A stretch of 12,846 nt of DNA, taken from NCBI GenBank assembly GCA_900770265.1, contig CAAGJR010000108.1:1-12846 (forward strand), read 5' to 3'. The position numbers and the translations under genes were made by a program. The stretch is from an uncultured Acidaminococcus sp. GTDB taxonomy: Bacteria > Bacillota > Negativicutes > Acidaminococcales > Acidaminococcaceae. The notes under the pieces were generated by a model that saw only the letters and a program-made list of their open reading frames with translations, was not told the origin of the DNA and made no database searches. Positions 1 through 6,836 of the stretch are shown in pieces; the stretch's first letter is position 1; each line of letters begins with the position of its first letter.

Positions 1-1419
1 GCCCTGAAGACGGACAAGAAGGGCTATCTGACGGACGAGGCGTTCGCCGCCACCACCCTGTGCATGAAGAACTTCGCCGCCATGTGCCGGCTGTACCACG
101 TGGATGAAACCATCGCCGTAGCCACGGCAGCTATGCGGAACGCCCCCAACGGGGCCAAGCTGGCCAAAGCCGTATCCCAGGCCTCCGGCATCAACCTGGA
201 GATCATCTCCGGCAAAACGGAAGCCTCGCTGTCGTACCTGGGCGTGATCAACACCATCGACGTAAAGGACGCCGTGGTGTTCGACCTGGGCGGCGCCTCC
301 ACGGAAGTCATCCTGGTCCGGGACCGGAAACTGGTGGAAAGCGTCAGCCTGCCCATCGGGTGCGTGAACCTGACAAAGAGCTTCAAGCTGAACAACGTGG
401 TGGACCCCGCTTCGCTGAACCAGATGCGCCGGGCCATCAACGAACAGATGCAGAAGGCACCCTGGATCGCCGGCTGCGGCCTGCCTCTCGTAGGCGTAGG
501 CGGCACGGCCCGTTCCATCGGCAAGATCGAACAGAAGCGGGTGAAATACTTCACGTCCAAGCTGCACAACTACCAGTTCTCCCTGCAGGATTTCAAGGAC
601 TGGTACAAGACCCTGCCCGGCACCACCCTGGCCACCCGGCGCCGCATCCCCGGCCTGAGCAACGACCGGGCCGATGTGATCATCGCCGGTTCGTCCATCA
701 TCAAGGCCCTGGCCGACAGGAGCAAGGCCCGGAAGATGATCGTCTCGGGCTGCGGGCTGCGGGAAGGCCTGCTGTCCCAGTACCTGCACCAGCATACGGA
801 TGAGCCCCTGATCACCCCCAACATCCTGGAGACGGCCCGGGAGAACATGATCCATCTGTATTCCCCCGACGAAGAACACTGCCGGCTGGTGGCAAAATAT
901 GCCCTGCAGCTGTTCGATGGCTGGCAGTCCCTGCACAAGCTGGATCCGGAAAAATGGAAACCCCTGGTGGAAACCGCCGGACTGCTCCATGACATCGGCA
1001 TCACCATCAACTACTACAACCACACCCGCCACAGCGGGTATCTGATCGAAAACGGCAAGCTGTTCGGCCTGGACCATCTGGATGTGGTGTACACCGCCAT
1101 CCTGGCCGCCTGGCACCACGGTATGAACCGGGGCTACCTGCGGAACAAGCCCTACCGGAAGCTGATCCCGGAAGCGGATCTGAAACGGCTGAGCAACGGA
1201 GCTTTGCTGCTGGCCCTGGCCGAAGCCCTGGACTACACCCAGACGGGGTCCATCGAGCGCATCGAACCGGTGCTGTTAAATGGCAACGCCGTGCTGACTC
1301 TCACCACCAGCCGCACCCCCTCGGTAGAGCTGCAGATGCTCCAGAGCCTGACGAAATGGTTCCGGAAGAACTTCGGCTGCAGCCTGACGGTGGTGGTGAA
1401 AGAACAGACAGGGAACTGA
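1..1419 (+). CDS. ppx: Exopolyphosphatase / GppA-type phosphatase with C-terminal HD domain (5' end outside window)
   Basis: The reading frame is open from base 1, so the gene starts upstream; by comparison with E. coli Ppx roughly 45 N-terminal residues are missing, including the first phosphate-binding loop. The visible 472 residues begin in the first actin-like (ASKHA) subdomain. The second phosphate loop DLGGASTE is at 283-306 and the GVGGTARSIGKI segment at about 490-525; both are Ppx/GppA signatures. A helical C-terminal part carries LLHDIG with the HD pair at 988-993, typical of the HD domain in long Ppx proteins. Family members hydrolyse terminal phosphates from polyphosphate, or the 5' phosphate of pppGpp, in the cytoplasm. 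The sequence alone does not separate these activities, but the nearby pst-phoU and phoA genes favour a polyphosphate role. The ATG at 64 is internal, since the family alignment continues upstream of it. It is followed by a terminator and converges on a LysR gene. Confidence 0.9.
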   Translation, partial: ALKTDKKGYLTDEAFAATTLCMKNFAAMCRLYHVDETIAVATAAMRNAPNGAKLAKAVSQASGINLEIISGKTEASLSYLGVINTIDVKDAVVFDLGGASTEVILVRDRKLVESVSLPIGCVNLTKSFKLNNVVDPASLNQMRRAINEQMQKAPWIAGCGLPLVGVGGTARSIGKIEQKRVKYFTSKLHNYQFSLQDFKDWYKTLPGTTLATRRRIPGLSNDRADVIIAGSSIIKALADRSKARKMIVSGCGLREGLLSQYLHQHTDEPLITPNILETARENMIHLYSPDEEHCRLVAKYALQLFDGWQSLHKLDPEKWKPLVETAGLLHDIGITINYYNHTRHSGYLIENGKLFGLDHLDVVYTAILAAWHHGMNRGYLRNKPYRKLIPEADLKRLSNGALLLALAEALDYTQTGSIERIEPVLLNGNAVLTLTTSRTPSVELQMLQSLTKWFRKNFGCSLTVVVKEQTGN

Positions 1420-1423
1420 TCGC

Positions 1424-1452
1424 GTCATACGCTGTTCGTCATACGTCATACG
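1424..1452 (+). repeat. Heptamer array GTCATAC, left arm
   Basis: Units lie in a strict 7-base phase: GTCATAC at 1424-1430, a degenerate unit GCTGTTC at 1431-1437, then GTCATAC at 1438-1444 and 1445-1451. The array starts five bases after the ppx stop codon. It is inverted relative to the array at 1531-1551: bases 1438-1450 are perfectly complementary to 1539-1551 (13 bp), and 1424-1434 to 1527-1537 (11 bp). Function is unknown. Confidence 0.75.
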
Positions 1453-1461
1453 CCTCAGGTG

Positions 1462-1487
1462 AGAAATCGCCTGGGGCGATTTCTTTT
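1462..1487 (+). terminator. Rho-independent terminator of ppx
   Basis: A 10-bp perfect stem (1462-1471 paired with 1475-1484, core GAAATCGCC/GGCGATTTC) closes a 3-base loop and runs into TTTT at 1484-1487. The T run is on the plus-strand 3' side only, so it serves the rightward ppx transcript. Confidence 0.8.
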
Positions 1488-1494
1488 GATATAA

Positions 1495-1520
1495 GCAAAA
1501 TGAGCTCCTGCGAATTTTGC
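1495..1520 (-). terminator. Possible weak terminator for the lysR transcript
   Basis: A 7-bp inverted repeat GCAAAAT (1495-1501) / ATTTTGC (1514-1520) with a 12-base loop lies downstream of the lysR stop. On the minus strand it is followed by TTAT rather than a real T run, so termination would be weak. It sits between the two heptamer arrays. Confidence 0.3.
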
Positions 1521-1530
1521 CTCCATCAGC

Positions 1531-1551
1531 GTATGACCTATGACGTATGAC
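1531..1551 (-). repeat. Heptamer array GTCATAC, right arm (inverted)
   Basis: Read on the minus strand, three consecutive 7-base units are GTCATAC (1551-1545), GTCATAG (1544-1538) and GTCATAC (1537-1531). It is the inverted counterpart of the array at 1424-1452 and ends only four bases from the lysR stop codon. Together the arms bracket a 128-bp segment filling almost the whole ppx-lysR gap, with no obvious target-site duplication outside it. Confidence 0.75.
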
Positions 1552-1555
1552 CCCT

Positions 1556-2473
1556 TTATTCCTTCAATCCCTTGATATACCGCTCCAACGCGGCCACGTA
1601 GGCCTGGCCCAGGCGGCTCAGATGGGTCTGCTTGTGGGTCAGGAGGCCGATGTGCATGTCCCCTTCCTTGCGCAGGGGCACGGCGATGATGCTGGCCCCG
1701 TTCAGCTTCTGGTCGATGACACCGCTGCACACCGTGTAGCCGTTCAGCCCGATCAGCAGGTTGAACAGGGTGGCCCGGTCCGTCACTCGAATGTTCTTGG
1801 AGCGCACCACGGTGCTGAAGATCTCTTCCGAAAAGTAGAAAGCGTTGTGGTCCCCCTGGATGTAGCTCAGGTAGGGATAGGGCGCCAGTTCGTCCATGGT
1901 GACGCTCTTCCGGCCGGCCAGGGGATGGTCCGAGTTCAGGAACACATGGGGCTTGGCCACGAACAGCTCCCGGAACTCCAGGTCATTGGCCTTGAAGATC
2001 TTGTGGAGCACAGCCTTGTTGAAGTCGTTGTAGTACAGGATGCCGATCTCGCTGCGCATGTGAGCCACATCATCGATGATGGTGTAGGTCTGGGTCTCCT
2101 GCAGGCTGAAATCGTACGTGTCGCCGCCATATTCCTTGATCAGGTCCACGAACGCATTCACGGCAAAAGAATAGTGCTGGGTGGAAACAGTGAATTCCTG
2201 TTTTCCCCCGGCTTTTTTCTTGTACCGGGATTCCAGCAGATCCGCCTGTTCCAGCACCTGCCGGGCGTACCCCAGGAAGATTTCCCCGTCCCTGGACAGG
2301 TGGACCCCCTTGTTCGTCCGCTCGAAGATCTGGATATCCATTTCTTTTTCCAGCTCCCGCACCATCTTGGTCAGGCTGGGCTGGGTGATGAACAGTTCCC
2401 GGGCCGCTGCGCTGAAGGTCCCTGCCTCCGCAATGGCCACGATGTACCGCAATTGCTGTAATGTCATACGCAT
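1556..2473 (-). CDS. LysR-family transcriptional regulator
   Basis: This 305-residue protein has the standard LysR length and layout. The N-terminal winged helix-turn-helix (about 3-62) contains the classic LQQLRYIVAIAEAGTFSAAA start and the recognition helix region ITQPSLTKMVRELE at 29-42. A linker helix and a two-lobed periplasmic-binding-like effector domain (about 92-300) follow. Such proteins bind DNA as tetramers and respond to a small ligand; the ligand cannot be read from the sequence. Two in-frame ATGs (2473 and 2467) follow a GAGAAGG site; the second would match the common LysR start MTLQQLRY, so the true protein may be two residues shorter. It lies downstream of the ABC permease on the same strand but has its own likely extended -10 promoter. 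No divergent target gene is present, which is unusual for LysR genes. Confidence 0.92.
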   Translation of the reverse strand: MRMTLQQLRYIVAIAEAGTFSAAARELFITQPSLTKMVRELEKEMDIQIFERTNKGVHLSRDGEIFLGYARQVLEQADLLESRYKKKAGGKQEFTVSTQHYSFAVNAFVDLIKEYGGDTYDFSLQETQTYTIIDDVAHMRSEIGILYYNDFNKAVLHKIFKANDLEFRELFVAKPHVFLNSDHPLAGRKSVTMDELAPYPYLSYIQGDHNAFYFSEEIFSTVVRSKNIRVTDRATLFNLLIGLNGYTVCSGVIDQKLNGASIIAVPLRKEGDMHIGLLTHKQTHLSRLGQAYVAALERYIKGLKE

Positions 2474-2485
2474 ACCGCCTTCTCT

Positions 2486-2500
2486 TGAAAATTTGTTTCA
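2486..2500. promoter_or_regulatory. Dyad in lysR leader, possible autoregulatory operator
   Basis: TGAAA and TTTCA flank a 5-base centre (ATTTG) as a perfect 5-5-5 inverted repeat. It lies between the predicted lysR transcription start and the lysR start codon. LysR proteins bind T-N11-A type dyads and commonly repress their own gene, but this dyad is AT-rich and short, so chance is a real alternative. Confidence 0.3.
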
Positions 2501-2513
2501 GATATTCCTTTAG

Positions 2514-2522
2514 ATTATAGCA
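2514..2522 (-). promoter_or_regulatory. Extended -10 promoter for lysR
   Basis: On the minus strand the sequence is TGCTATAAT, a perfect TATAAT with the TGn extension, placed about 40 bases before the lysR start codon and just after the stop codon of the upstream permease gene. No good -35 hexamer is visible at 16-18 bp, as is usual for extended -10 promoters. Confidence 0.6.
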
Positions 2523-2529
2523 CAGCCCC

Positions 2530-3732
2530 TTACAGATACGGAGCGATGTCTTTTTTCCGGAGCAGCCACAGGGGGATCACCCCGCCCACGGTTCCAGCCA
2601 CGATCAGCAGGCCCGGTGCCAAAAAGCCCTGCCACAGGGGCAGCCGGCTCATTTCCACCGCGGACTGCTGACTGATGCCCGTGGCCGCCAGGACGCTGCC
2701 GCCCCAGCCCAGGAGCCAGCCCAGGCCGCTGCCGATGAAGAGCAGCAGGAACTGTTCCACCAGGAGCAGTTCCTGGATTCTGGGCAGATCGGCCCCCAGG
2801 GCCCGCAGCAGGGCCCATTCATCCATCCGGGATGTACCGTCCCAATAGAGCGCCAGCAGCGTCACCAGCGTGGCGGCCGCCAGCAGGCCGCCGGAGATCA
2901 GCACCCAGAACTGGCGGCTCTGGCCCACCATCCCGTACAGGGCGATGAGGCTCTGGGCCGGGAAGATCAGCTGGGAGGGGCCGCTGTTTTTCCGCTGCCA
3001 GGCAGCCAGCAGCTGCATGGCCTGGCCGTAGCCGGTGGGACGCACCAGGATGGCCGTCACGTCCCCCTTCTGTCCAGGCTGGAGCGCGGCCGCTCCGTGG
3101 CCCTGGTGGGCCTCCCAGATGTCCTCGATGGGCACCAGGATGGACTTGTCATAGGGTCCGTGGACCGGTTCCAGGATGCCCACCACCTTGAACGGGTGGT
3201 TATGGGTATGGCCGCCCCTGGCGATGAAGCCGTGGTTGGACTTGAACGTATCCCCCACCTTCAGGCCGGTGAGCCGGGCCGTATCCGCCCCGATCACGGC
3301 TTCCCCCTCGCCGGCGAACGCCCGGCCCTGGGCCGGTTTCAGCCAGGGTCCCGGTTCTCCGGGTACCTGGTAGGCGAAGATTTCCTTTTCCGTGCCGCAC
3401 AGCCGGAAGCCCCGGTAGCTGTCCCCAAAAGCCAGGGGCAGCACCTGGCTGGCCTTGCCGCTCTGGCGCAGGGTGTCCACTTCCCGGTAGGGGATGTTCC
3501 CGATGGGCCGGTCCTGCAGGAACACCGTATTGATCACCAGCTGGTAGGGCGAGCCCTTGGCCCCGGCCAGGATGGGAAAAGGTGCCGCCGCCCGGTTCAG
3601 GCCCTGGTACAGGCCGCCCGCCATCTGGATGACGAACACCGGCAGGGCACAGGCAATGGCCGTAAGCAGCAGCAGGATTCCGTAACGCAGCGGCCGTCTC
3701 CACAGAGACAGCCAGGCCAGACGCAGTACCAT
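2530..3732 (-). CDS. ABC transporter permease, MacB/FtsX (LolE-like) type
   Basis: The protein has 400 residues from the ATG at 3732. That start overlaps the ATPase stop as TGATG and is preceded by a strong AAGGAGGAA site. Topology fits the MacB/LolE class: one N-terminal membrane helix (about 18-37), a large extracytoplasmic domain (about 40-270), then three helices at about 275-297, 324-350 and 369-391 forming the FtsX domain. The class uses ATP to move or extract lipids, lipoproteins, peptides or other substrates across or from the membrane rather than to take up small solutes. The extracytoplasmic domain has a histidine cluster, HTHNH at 175-179, followed by FKVVGIL and a PYDKSILVPIEDI segment. 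I recall similar features in permeases near DUF3299 genes. Substrate is unknown; a metal-linked role is an inference. The gene ends eight bases before the lysR promoter, with no terminator between. Confidence 0.85.
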   Translation of the reverse strand: MVLRLAWLSLWRRPLRYGILLLLTAIACALPVFVIQMAGGLYQGLNRAAAPFPILAGAKGSPYQLVINTVFLQDRPIGNIPYREVDTLRQSGKASQVLPLAFGDSYRGFRLCGTEKEIFAYQVPGEPGPWLKPAQGRAFAGEGEAVIGADTARLTGLKVGDTFKSNHGFIARGGHTHNHPFKVVGILEPVHGPYDKSILVPIEDIWEAHQGHGAAALQPGQKGDVTAILVRPTGYGQAMQLLAAWQRKNSGPSQLIFPAQSLIALYGMVGQSRQFWVLISGGLLAAATLVTLLALYWDGTSRMDEWALLRALGADLPRIQELLLVEQFLLLFIGSGLGWLLGWGGSVLAATGISQQSAVEMSRLPLWQGFLAPGLLIVAGTVGGVIPLWLLRKKDIAPYL

Positions 3733-4388
3733 CAGTCTTCCTCCTTCCGCAGTTCCAGGCTCCGGGCGAACCGTTTCTGCACCGCCGGATCGTGGCTGGC
3801 ACACAGCAGCATGCAGCCGCTTTCTTTCTGGTAGGCCAGCAGCAGATCCAGCAGCCGCTCGCTGTTGCGGCCGTCCAGGTTCGCCGTGGGTTCATCGGCC
3901 AGCAGCAGCCGGGGTCTGCGGACGATGGCCCGCACGAACGCCGCCCGCTGCCGTTCGCCCCCGCTGAGCTGCCGGGGGAACCGGTCCTCATACCCGGGCA
4001 GGTCCACTCCCTTGAGCAGTTCCTGCAGTTCTTCCTCCGCCACCGTCCGGCCCGCCAATTGGGCACTGAGCCGGATGTTTTCCCCGATGGTCAGGAACGG
4101 CAGCAGCTTGGGTTCCTGGAACACATACCCCAGGTTCTCCGCCCGCCACCGGGCCCGTTCCTTTTCCGGAAGCCCGGTGAGCAGCACCCCGTCGATGCGG
4201 ATCTCGCCCCGGGTGGGGGACAACAGCCCCGACAGGCAGTGGAACAGGGTGGTCTTGCCGCTGCCGGAAGGGCCCGTGACGCCGCAGGCCTCCCCGTCCC
4301 CCAGCTGGAAGCCGGACAGTACCAGCCCCCGCACTTTCTTGCCGTCAGCTTCCGGATATTCACATACCAAATCTTTCACTTGCAGCAT
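3732..4388 (-). CDS. ABC transporter ATP-binding protein, LolD/MacB type
   Basis: This 218-residue cytoplasmic ATPase has all nucleotide-binding motifs: Walker A GPSGSGKTT at 39-47, Q-loop Q91, signature LSGGERQ at 141-147, Walker B LLLADEP at 161-167 with catalytic E166, D-loop at 170-172 and switch histidine H199. The length and the LSGGERQRAAFVRAI stretch match the LolD/MacB/YknY group that pairs with FtsX-type permeases, as it does here through a one-base stop/start overlap. The ATG at 4388 follows a GGGAG site nine bases upstream. Only about 22 bases separate it from the terminator-like hairpin that follows the DUF3299-like gene, so there is little room for a separate promoter. Expression probably depends on readthrough or on a promoter inside the upstream gene. 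Confidence 0.92.
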   Translation of the reverse strand: MLQVKDLVCEYPEADGKKVRGLVLSGFQLGDGEACGVTGPSGSGKTTLFHCLSGLLSPTRGEIRIDGVLLTGLPEKERARWRAENLGYVFQEPKLLPFLTIGENIRLSAQLAGRTVAEEELQELLKGVDLPGYEDRFPRQLSGGERQRAAFVRAIVRRPRLLLADEPTANLDGRNSERLLDLLLAYQKESGCMLLCASHDPAVQKRFARSLELRKEED

Positions 4389-4410
4389 AATTCGTTCTCC
4401 CGTCGAACAT

Positions 4411-4464
4411 GCAAAAAAGGAGGATCCGCGGCTGCTGACGCAGCCCTGGTACCTCCTTGTTTGC
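4411..4464 (-). terminator. Terminator or attenuator hairpin between the DUF3299-like gene and the ABC genes
   Basis: On the minus strand, starting one base after the upstream stop codon, GCAAACAAGGAGG pairs with CCTCCTTTTTTGC apart from one mismatch. An inner stem GGCTGC/GCAGCC closes a GTCA loop. The six T residues on the 3' side make it a credible rho-independent terminator for the leftward phoA transcript. Because the ABC genes follow on the same strand with almost no space for a promoter, partial termination that sets a lower ABC expression level is plausible. Confidence 0.7.
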
Positions 4465-4465
4465 G

Positions 4466-4897
4466 TTATTGGTCTATGGAGTCAGCCTCGATGCGCAGCT
4501 GGCTGACAAAACCCGTTTCAGGATCCGTTTCACTGCCGATTTCCAGGGTACCCGTCACCGTAATGGGGGTATCGTAGGGCAGTGCCGTCACCGGGTCGGA
4601 CAATTTCACCACAACGATGTTATCCGGCCAATCTGCGTCGGTGGAGCAGAACGGACACACGCTCATGGGCACCTCCGTCAGCACAAAGAAGCGGATGGTG
4701 GGCGTCAGAGGCGGCGCCATATACCCTGTCATGGTCACGGTGCTCCCGGCCAGGTCCTGGACTTTGTCTGAAAAGCTCAGCCCTTCCGAAGAATAGCCGC
4801 TGTAGAGTTCATCAAAAGACAGTCCCTCTGCCGCTGCCGGCATGGCGATTGCCACAGTCAGTGCCAGGGCCAGCAGGACACGTTTCAGCCAGGCCAT
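4466..4897 (-). CDS. Small secreted DUF3299-like protein with CxxC motif
   Basis: This 143-residue protein has a clear signal peptide: K5R6, a hydrophobic stretch 7-19, and a probable cleavage after A23 (AAA/EG). No lipobox is present. The mature part contains a beta-rich segment LAGSTVTMTGYM (49-60), then FFVLTEVPMSVCPFC with C81 and C84, DNIVVVKL, and TPITVTGTLEI near the end. This resembles DUF3299, whose members have a G-x-V-x-(I/M)-x-G-(F/Y) strand, a cysteine-containing loop and a PpNqIV-type strand; an OB-like fold is plausible. The assignment rests on pattern memory, not a search. The cysteine pair could bind metal or act in thiol exchange. The start codon is one base after the phoA stop, so translation is probably coupled. 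It separates phoA from an ABC transporter, which suggests a shared job, perhaps metal handling for PhoA. Confidence 0.6.
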   Translation of the reverse strand: MAWLKRVLLALALTVAIAMPAAAEGLSFDELYSGYSSEGLSFSDKVQDLAGSTVTMTGYMAPPLTPTIRFFVLTEVPMSVCPFCSTDADWPDNIVVVKLSDPVTALPYDTPITVTGTLEIGSETDPETGFVSQLRIEADSIDQ

Positions 4898-4898
4898 G

Positions 4899-6764
4899 TT
4901 ATTTCTTGTCCTTGGTCAGCTGATATTTCGTATGGTTGCCGTCGATGCCCAGGGCCCGCAGCATGCCGAAGAAGACTTCGGTGTTGTCCATGGTGCCCTT
5001 GAAGTATTCGGAACCGGGGCCGCCGGCGTTCAGCAGGATATCGTCTGCACTGTGGCATTCCTGCGGATCGTCCTTCGGGGTGTTGGCCGGCATCAGTTCA
5101 GCCGGGTCTCCCGGATGGATACGGGCCGGGTTGGCCTTGGAGCTGGCTTTGGAAACCTGATGGAATTCCACTTTGTCACCGATGGTGGACTGTTCCTGTT
5201 TCGTTTCGGTCACGGACAGGGCAGGCGGGGTCGGGGTCTTCATGAAGTGGTAGTTTTCGTAGTATTCCGGATGGTTGGCGTACTGCACGGCCAGCGTTAC
5301 ATCGGGATCCGGATTGTCGGGGAAGCCGTCATGGTCTTCATCCTTGAAGGTCGGGAAGATGGAGTTCTGGTAAACCCGTACGGCTTCCGTGCCCTTCTTG
5401 CCGTCGTGTTCATGGTAGGTACCGCTGATGGAGATGCCATGGGCATGGTCGGCCAGCACGATGATCAGGGTATCGTTGCCCCGTTTCTGGTTCCATTTTT
5501 CCGCGTATTCGATGGCTTTATCGAATTCAATGGTATCGTACGCAGCCCGCTGCCAGTCCATCACGTGCAGCTGCTTGTCGATGGAAGCGCCTTCGATCAT
5601 GGCGAAGAAACCGTTGGGGTTCTGGGACAGGATGTCCAGGCCCTTCTTCGTCATATCCATCAGGTTCGGCTGATCGGTGAAACCTTTCAGGACCTTGGGA
5701 TCCTTCAGCATTTCCCGGTCGATGTACACGTTCATGGTGCCGGTGTGGAACAGGCCCAGCAGGGGTTTGTTGTTGGGAGCAGCCTTCATTTCGGTGGAAG
5801 TGCCGGCGAAGGTGTAGCCCAGATCCTTGAATTCATTGATGACGTTTTCGTTGTCCTTCCGTTTGGAACCGGGCACGCTCTTGGGGATGTACCGGGCAGA
5901 GCCGCCGCCCATGATCACGTCGGGACGATGGTAGGCTTCCAGGTAGCTGGAGGCCAGGTAATCCTGGGCCGCACGACGACGGGTATGGCCGATCATGGCA
6001 GCCGGAGTGGCGTCGGTGGATTCCGCCTGGGTGATGACACCGATGGACATGCCCCGGGTCCGTTTCAGGATTTCGGAGATGTTTTCCACTTTCGGGTCAT
6101 CCAGAGGATCCTTGGTGGAGTCTTCGTAGACACCCATGGCGTTTACCACGGATTTATGGCCGGTGGCATAGGCAGAAGCAGAGTTGGCGCTGTCGGTGAC
6201 CAGGGAATCGTAGCCGCTGGTGGTGATGACGGCGTTGTGGTCCAGTTTTTCCATGGCCAGCAGGTCGTTGTATTTGCCGTTGGTCATGCCCTTGGACAGG
6301 ATCCGGGCGATTTCACGGGCCTGCAGGCTCATGCCGTCGCCTACGAACAGGATCACGTTCTTGGCCCGTTTCGGAGCCTTTTCATTGACAACCGTATAAC
6401 CGGCAGCCGAAACGCCGTTCCCGGTGGCATCCTGGGCCGTTACTTTCACAGCGTAGGAACCGGTCTTGGGGAACGTAACCCCGTCGGCCCGGTAGGAAAC
6501 CACGCCGTTGCCCAGGTCTTTGGCTTCCAGTTTCTTGCCGAAGAATTTGTCAGCCGGCTGGCCGTTGACAGTGATGTCAACGTTCTTCAGGCCCTGAGCC
6601 CCTTTCACTTCCACGTCGAAGTCGAATTTGGCCCCGGCCCAGAATTTGGCCTTGTCCACAGGCAGGATGCGGACTTCAGCCGCTTCTGCTGCAGGCAGCA
6701 GGCCCATGAGGGAACCGCCGGCCACAACCGTCAGGATTGCACGTTTCAGCCACTTGTTATTCAT
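4899..6764 (-). CDS. phoA: Alkaline phosphatase, exported
   Basis: This 621-residue protein hydrolyses phosphomonoesters outside the cytoplasmic membrane to supply phosphate. A signal peptide ends near AEA/AE (after A28). Residues about 30-128 form an extra N-terminal beta-rich domain of Ig-like character, absent from E. coli PhoA. The catalytic domain has every expected residue: D143 in FVGDGM, nucleophile S192 in VTDSANSA, D251 and T253 in DATP, an arginine at about 264 matching R166, E391, D396 and H400 in EGASIDKQLH, D439-H440 in LADHAH, and H571. These bind two zinc ions and one magnesium in the family. An insertion at 475-488 (DEDHDGFPDNPDPD) resembles a calcium-binding DxDxDG loop. AGGAGG lies seven bases before the ATG. 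The upstream region carries a phased Pho box, so phosphate starvation control is likely. It is followed at once by the DUF3299-like gene. Confidence 0.95.
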   Translation of the reverse strand: MNNKWLKRAILTVVAGGSLMGLLPAAEAAEVRILPVDKAKFWAGAKFDFDVEVKGAQGLKNVDITVNGQPADKFFGKKLEAKDLGNGVVSYRADGVTFPKTGSYAVKVTAQDATGNGVSAAGYTVVNEKAPKRAKNVILFVGDGMSLQAREIARILSKGMTNGKYNDLLAMEKLDHNAVITTSGYDSLVTDSANSASAYATGHKSVVNAMGVYEDSTKDPLDDPKVENISEILKRTRGMSIGVITQAESTDATPAAMIGHTRRRAAQDYLASSYLEAYHRPDVIMGGGSARYIPKSVPGSKRKDNENVINEFKDLGYTFAGTSTEMKAAPNNKPLLGLFHTGTMNVYIDREMLKDPKVLKGFTDQPNLMDMTKKGLDILSQNPNGFFAMIEGASIDKQLHVMDWQRAAYDTIEFDKAIEYAEKWNQKRGNDTLIIVLADHAHGISISGTYHEHDGKKGTEAVRVYQNSIFPTFKDEDHDGFPDNPDPDVTLAVQYANHPEYYENYHFMKTPTPPALSVTETKQEQSTIGDKVEFHQVSKASSKANPARIHPGDPAELMPANTPKDDPQECHSADDILLNAGGPGSEYFKGTMDNTEVFFGMLRALGIDGNHTKYQLTKDKK

Positions 6765-6786
6765 ACTTTTTGCCTCCTATACTCTT

Positions 6787-6810
6787 CCCTGCACTGGTAG
6801 ATGCACAGGG
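6787..6810 (-). other. Hairpin in the phoA 5' untranslated region
   Basis: On the minus strand CCCTGTGC and GTGCAGGG form an 8-bp stem (two G-T pairs) around an 8-base loop. It lies between the predicted transcription start and the AGGAGG site, leaving the site free. It may affect message stability; no switch structure is evident. Confidence 0.35.
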
Positions 6811-6836
6811 TATCCGATTGAACTTGGTACATGATT

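Noticed and set aside
1356..1550. Possible 64-codon plus-strand gene spanning the ppx end and the repeat region
   Set aside because: It starts inside ppx, runs through the terminator hairpin and the heptamer repeats, and has no recognisable product.
1424..1551. CRISPR array
   Set aside because: The 7-base units are contiguous and inverted, far shorter than CRISPR repeats, with no regular spacers and no cas genes.
1547..2461. 304-codon plus-strand frame opposite the LysR gene
   Set aside because: The minus-strand LysR protein is full length with a canonical helix-turn-helix. The plus-strand frame has the biased composition of an antisense shadow.
3733..3804. Upstream extension of the ABC permease to an ATG at 3804
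   Set aside because: The extra 24 residues lie inside the ATPase gene and look like frame-shifted coding sequence. The ATG at 3732 has a strong ribosome site and a TGATG junction.
4411..4464. Riboswitch or T-box upstream of the ABC genes
   Set aside because: Only one hairpin fits between the stop codon and the next ribosome site; there is no aptamer-sized leader and no T-box consensus.
4842..6800. 652-codon open frame on the plus strand, longer than any other frame in the window
   Set aside because: It is the antisense shadow of phoA, whose active-site residues are all intact. The plus-strand product is a glycine, valine, histidine and phenylalanine-rich string with no recognisable domain, and no ribosome site precedes it.
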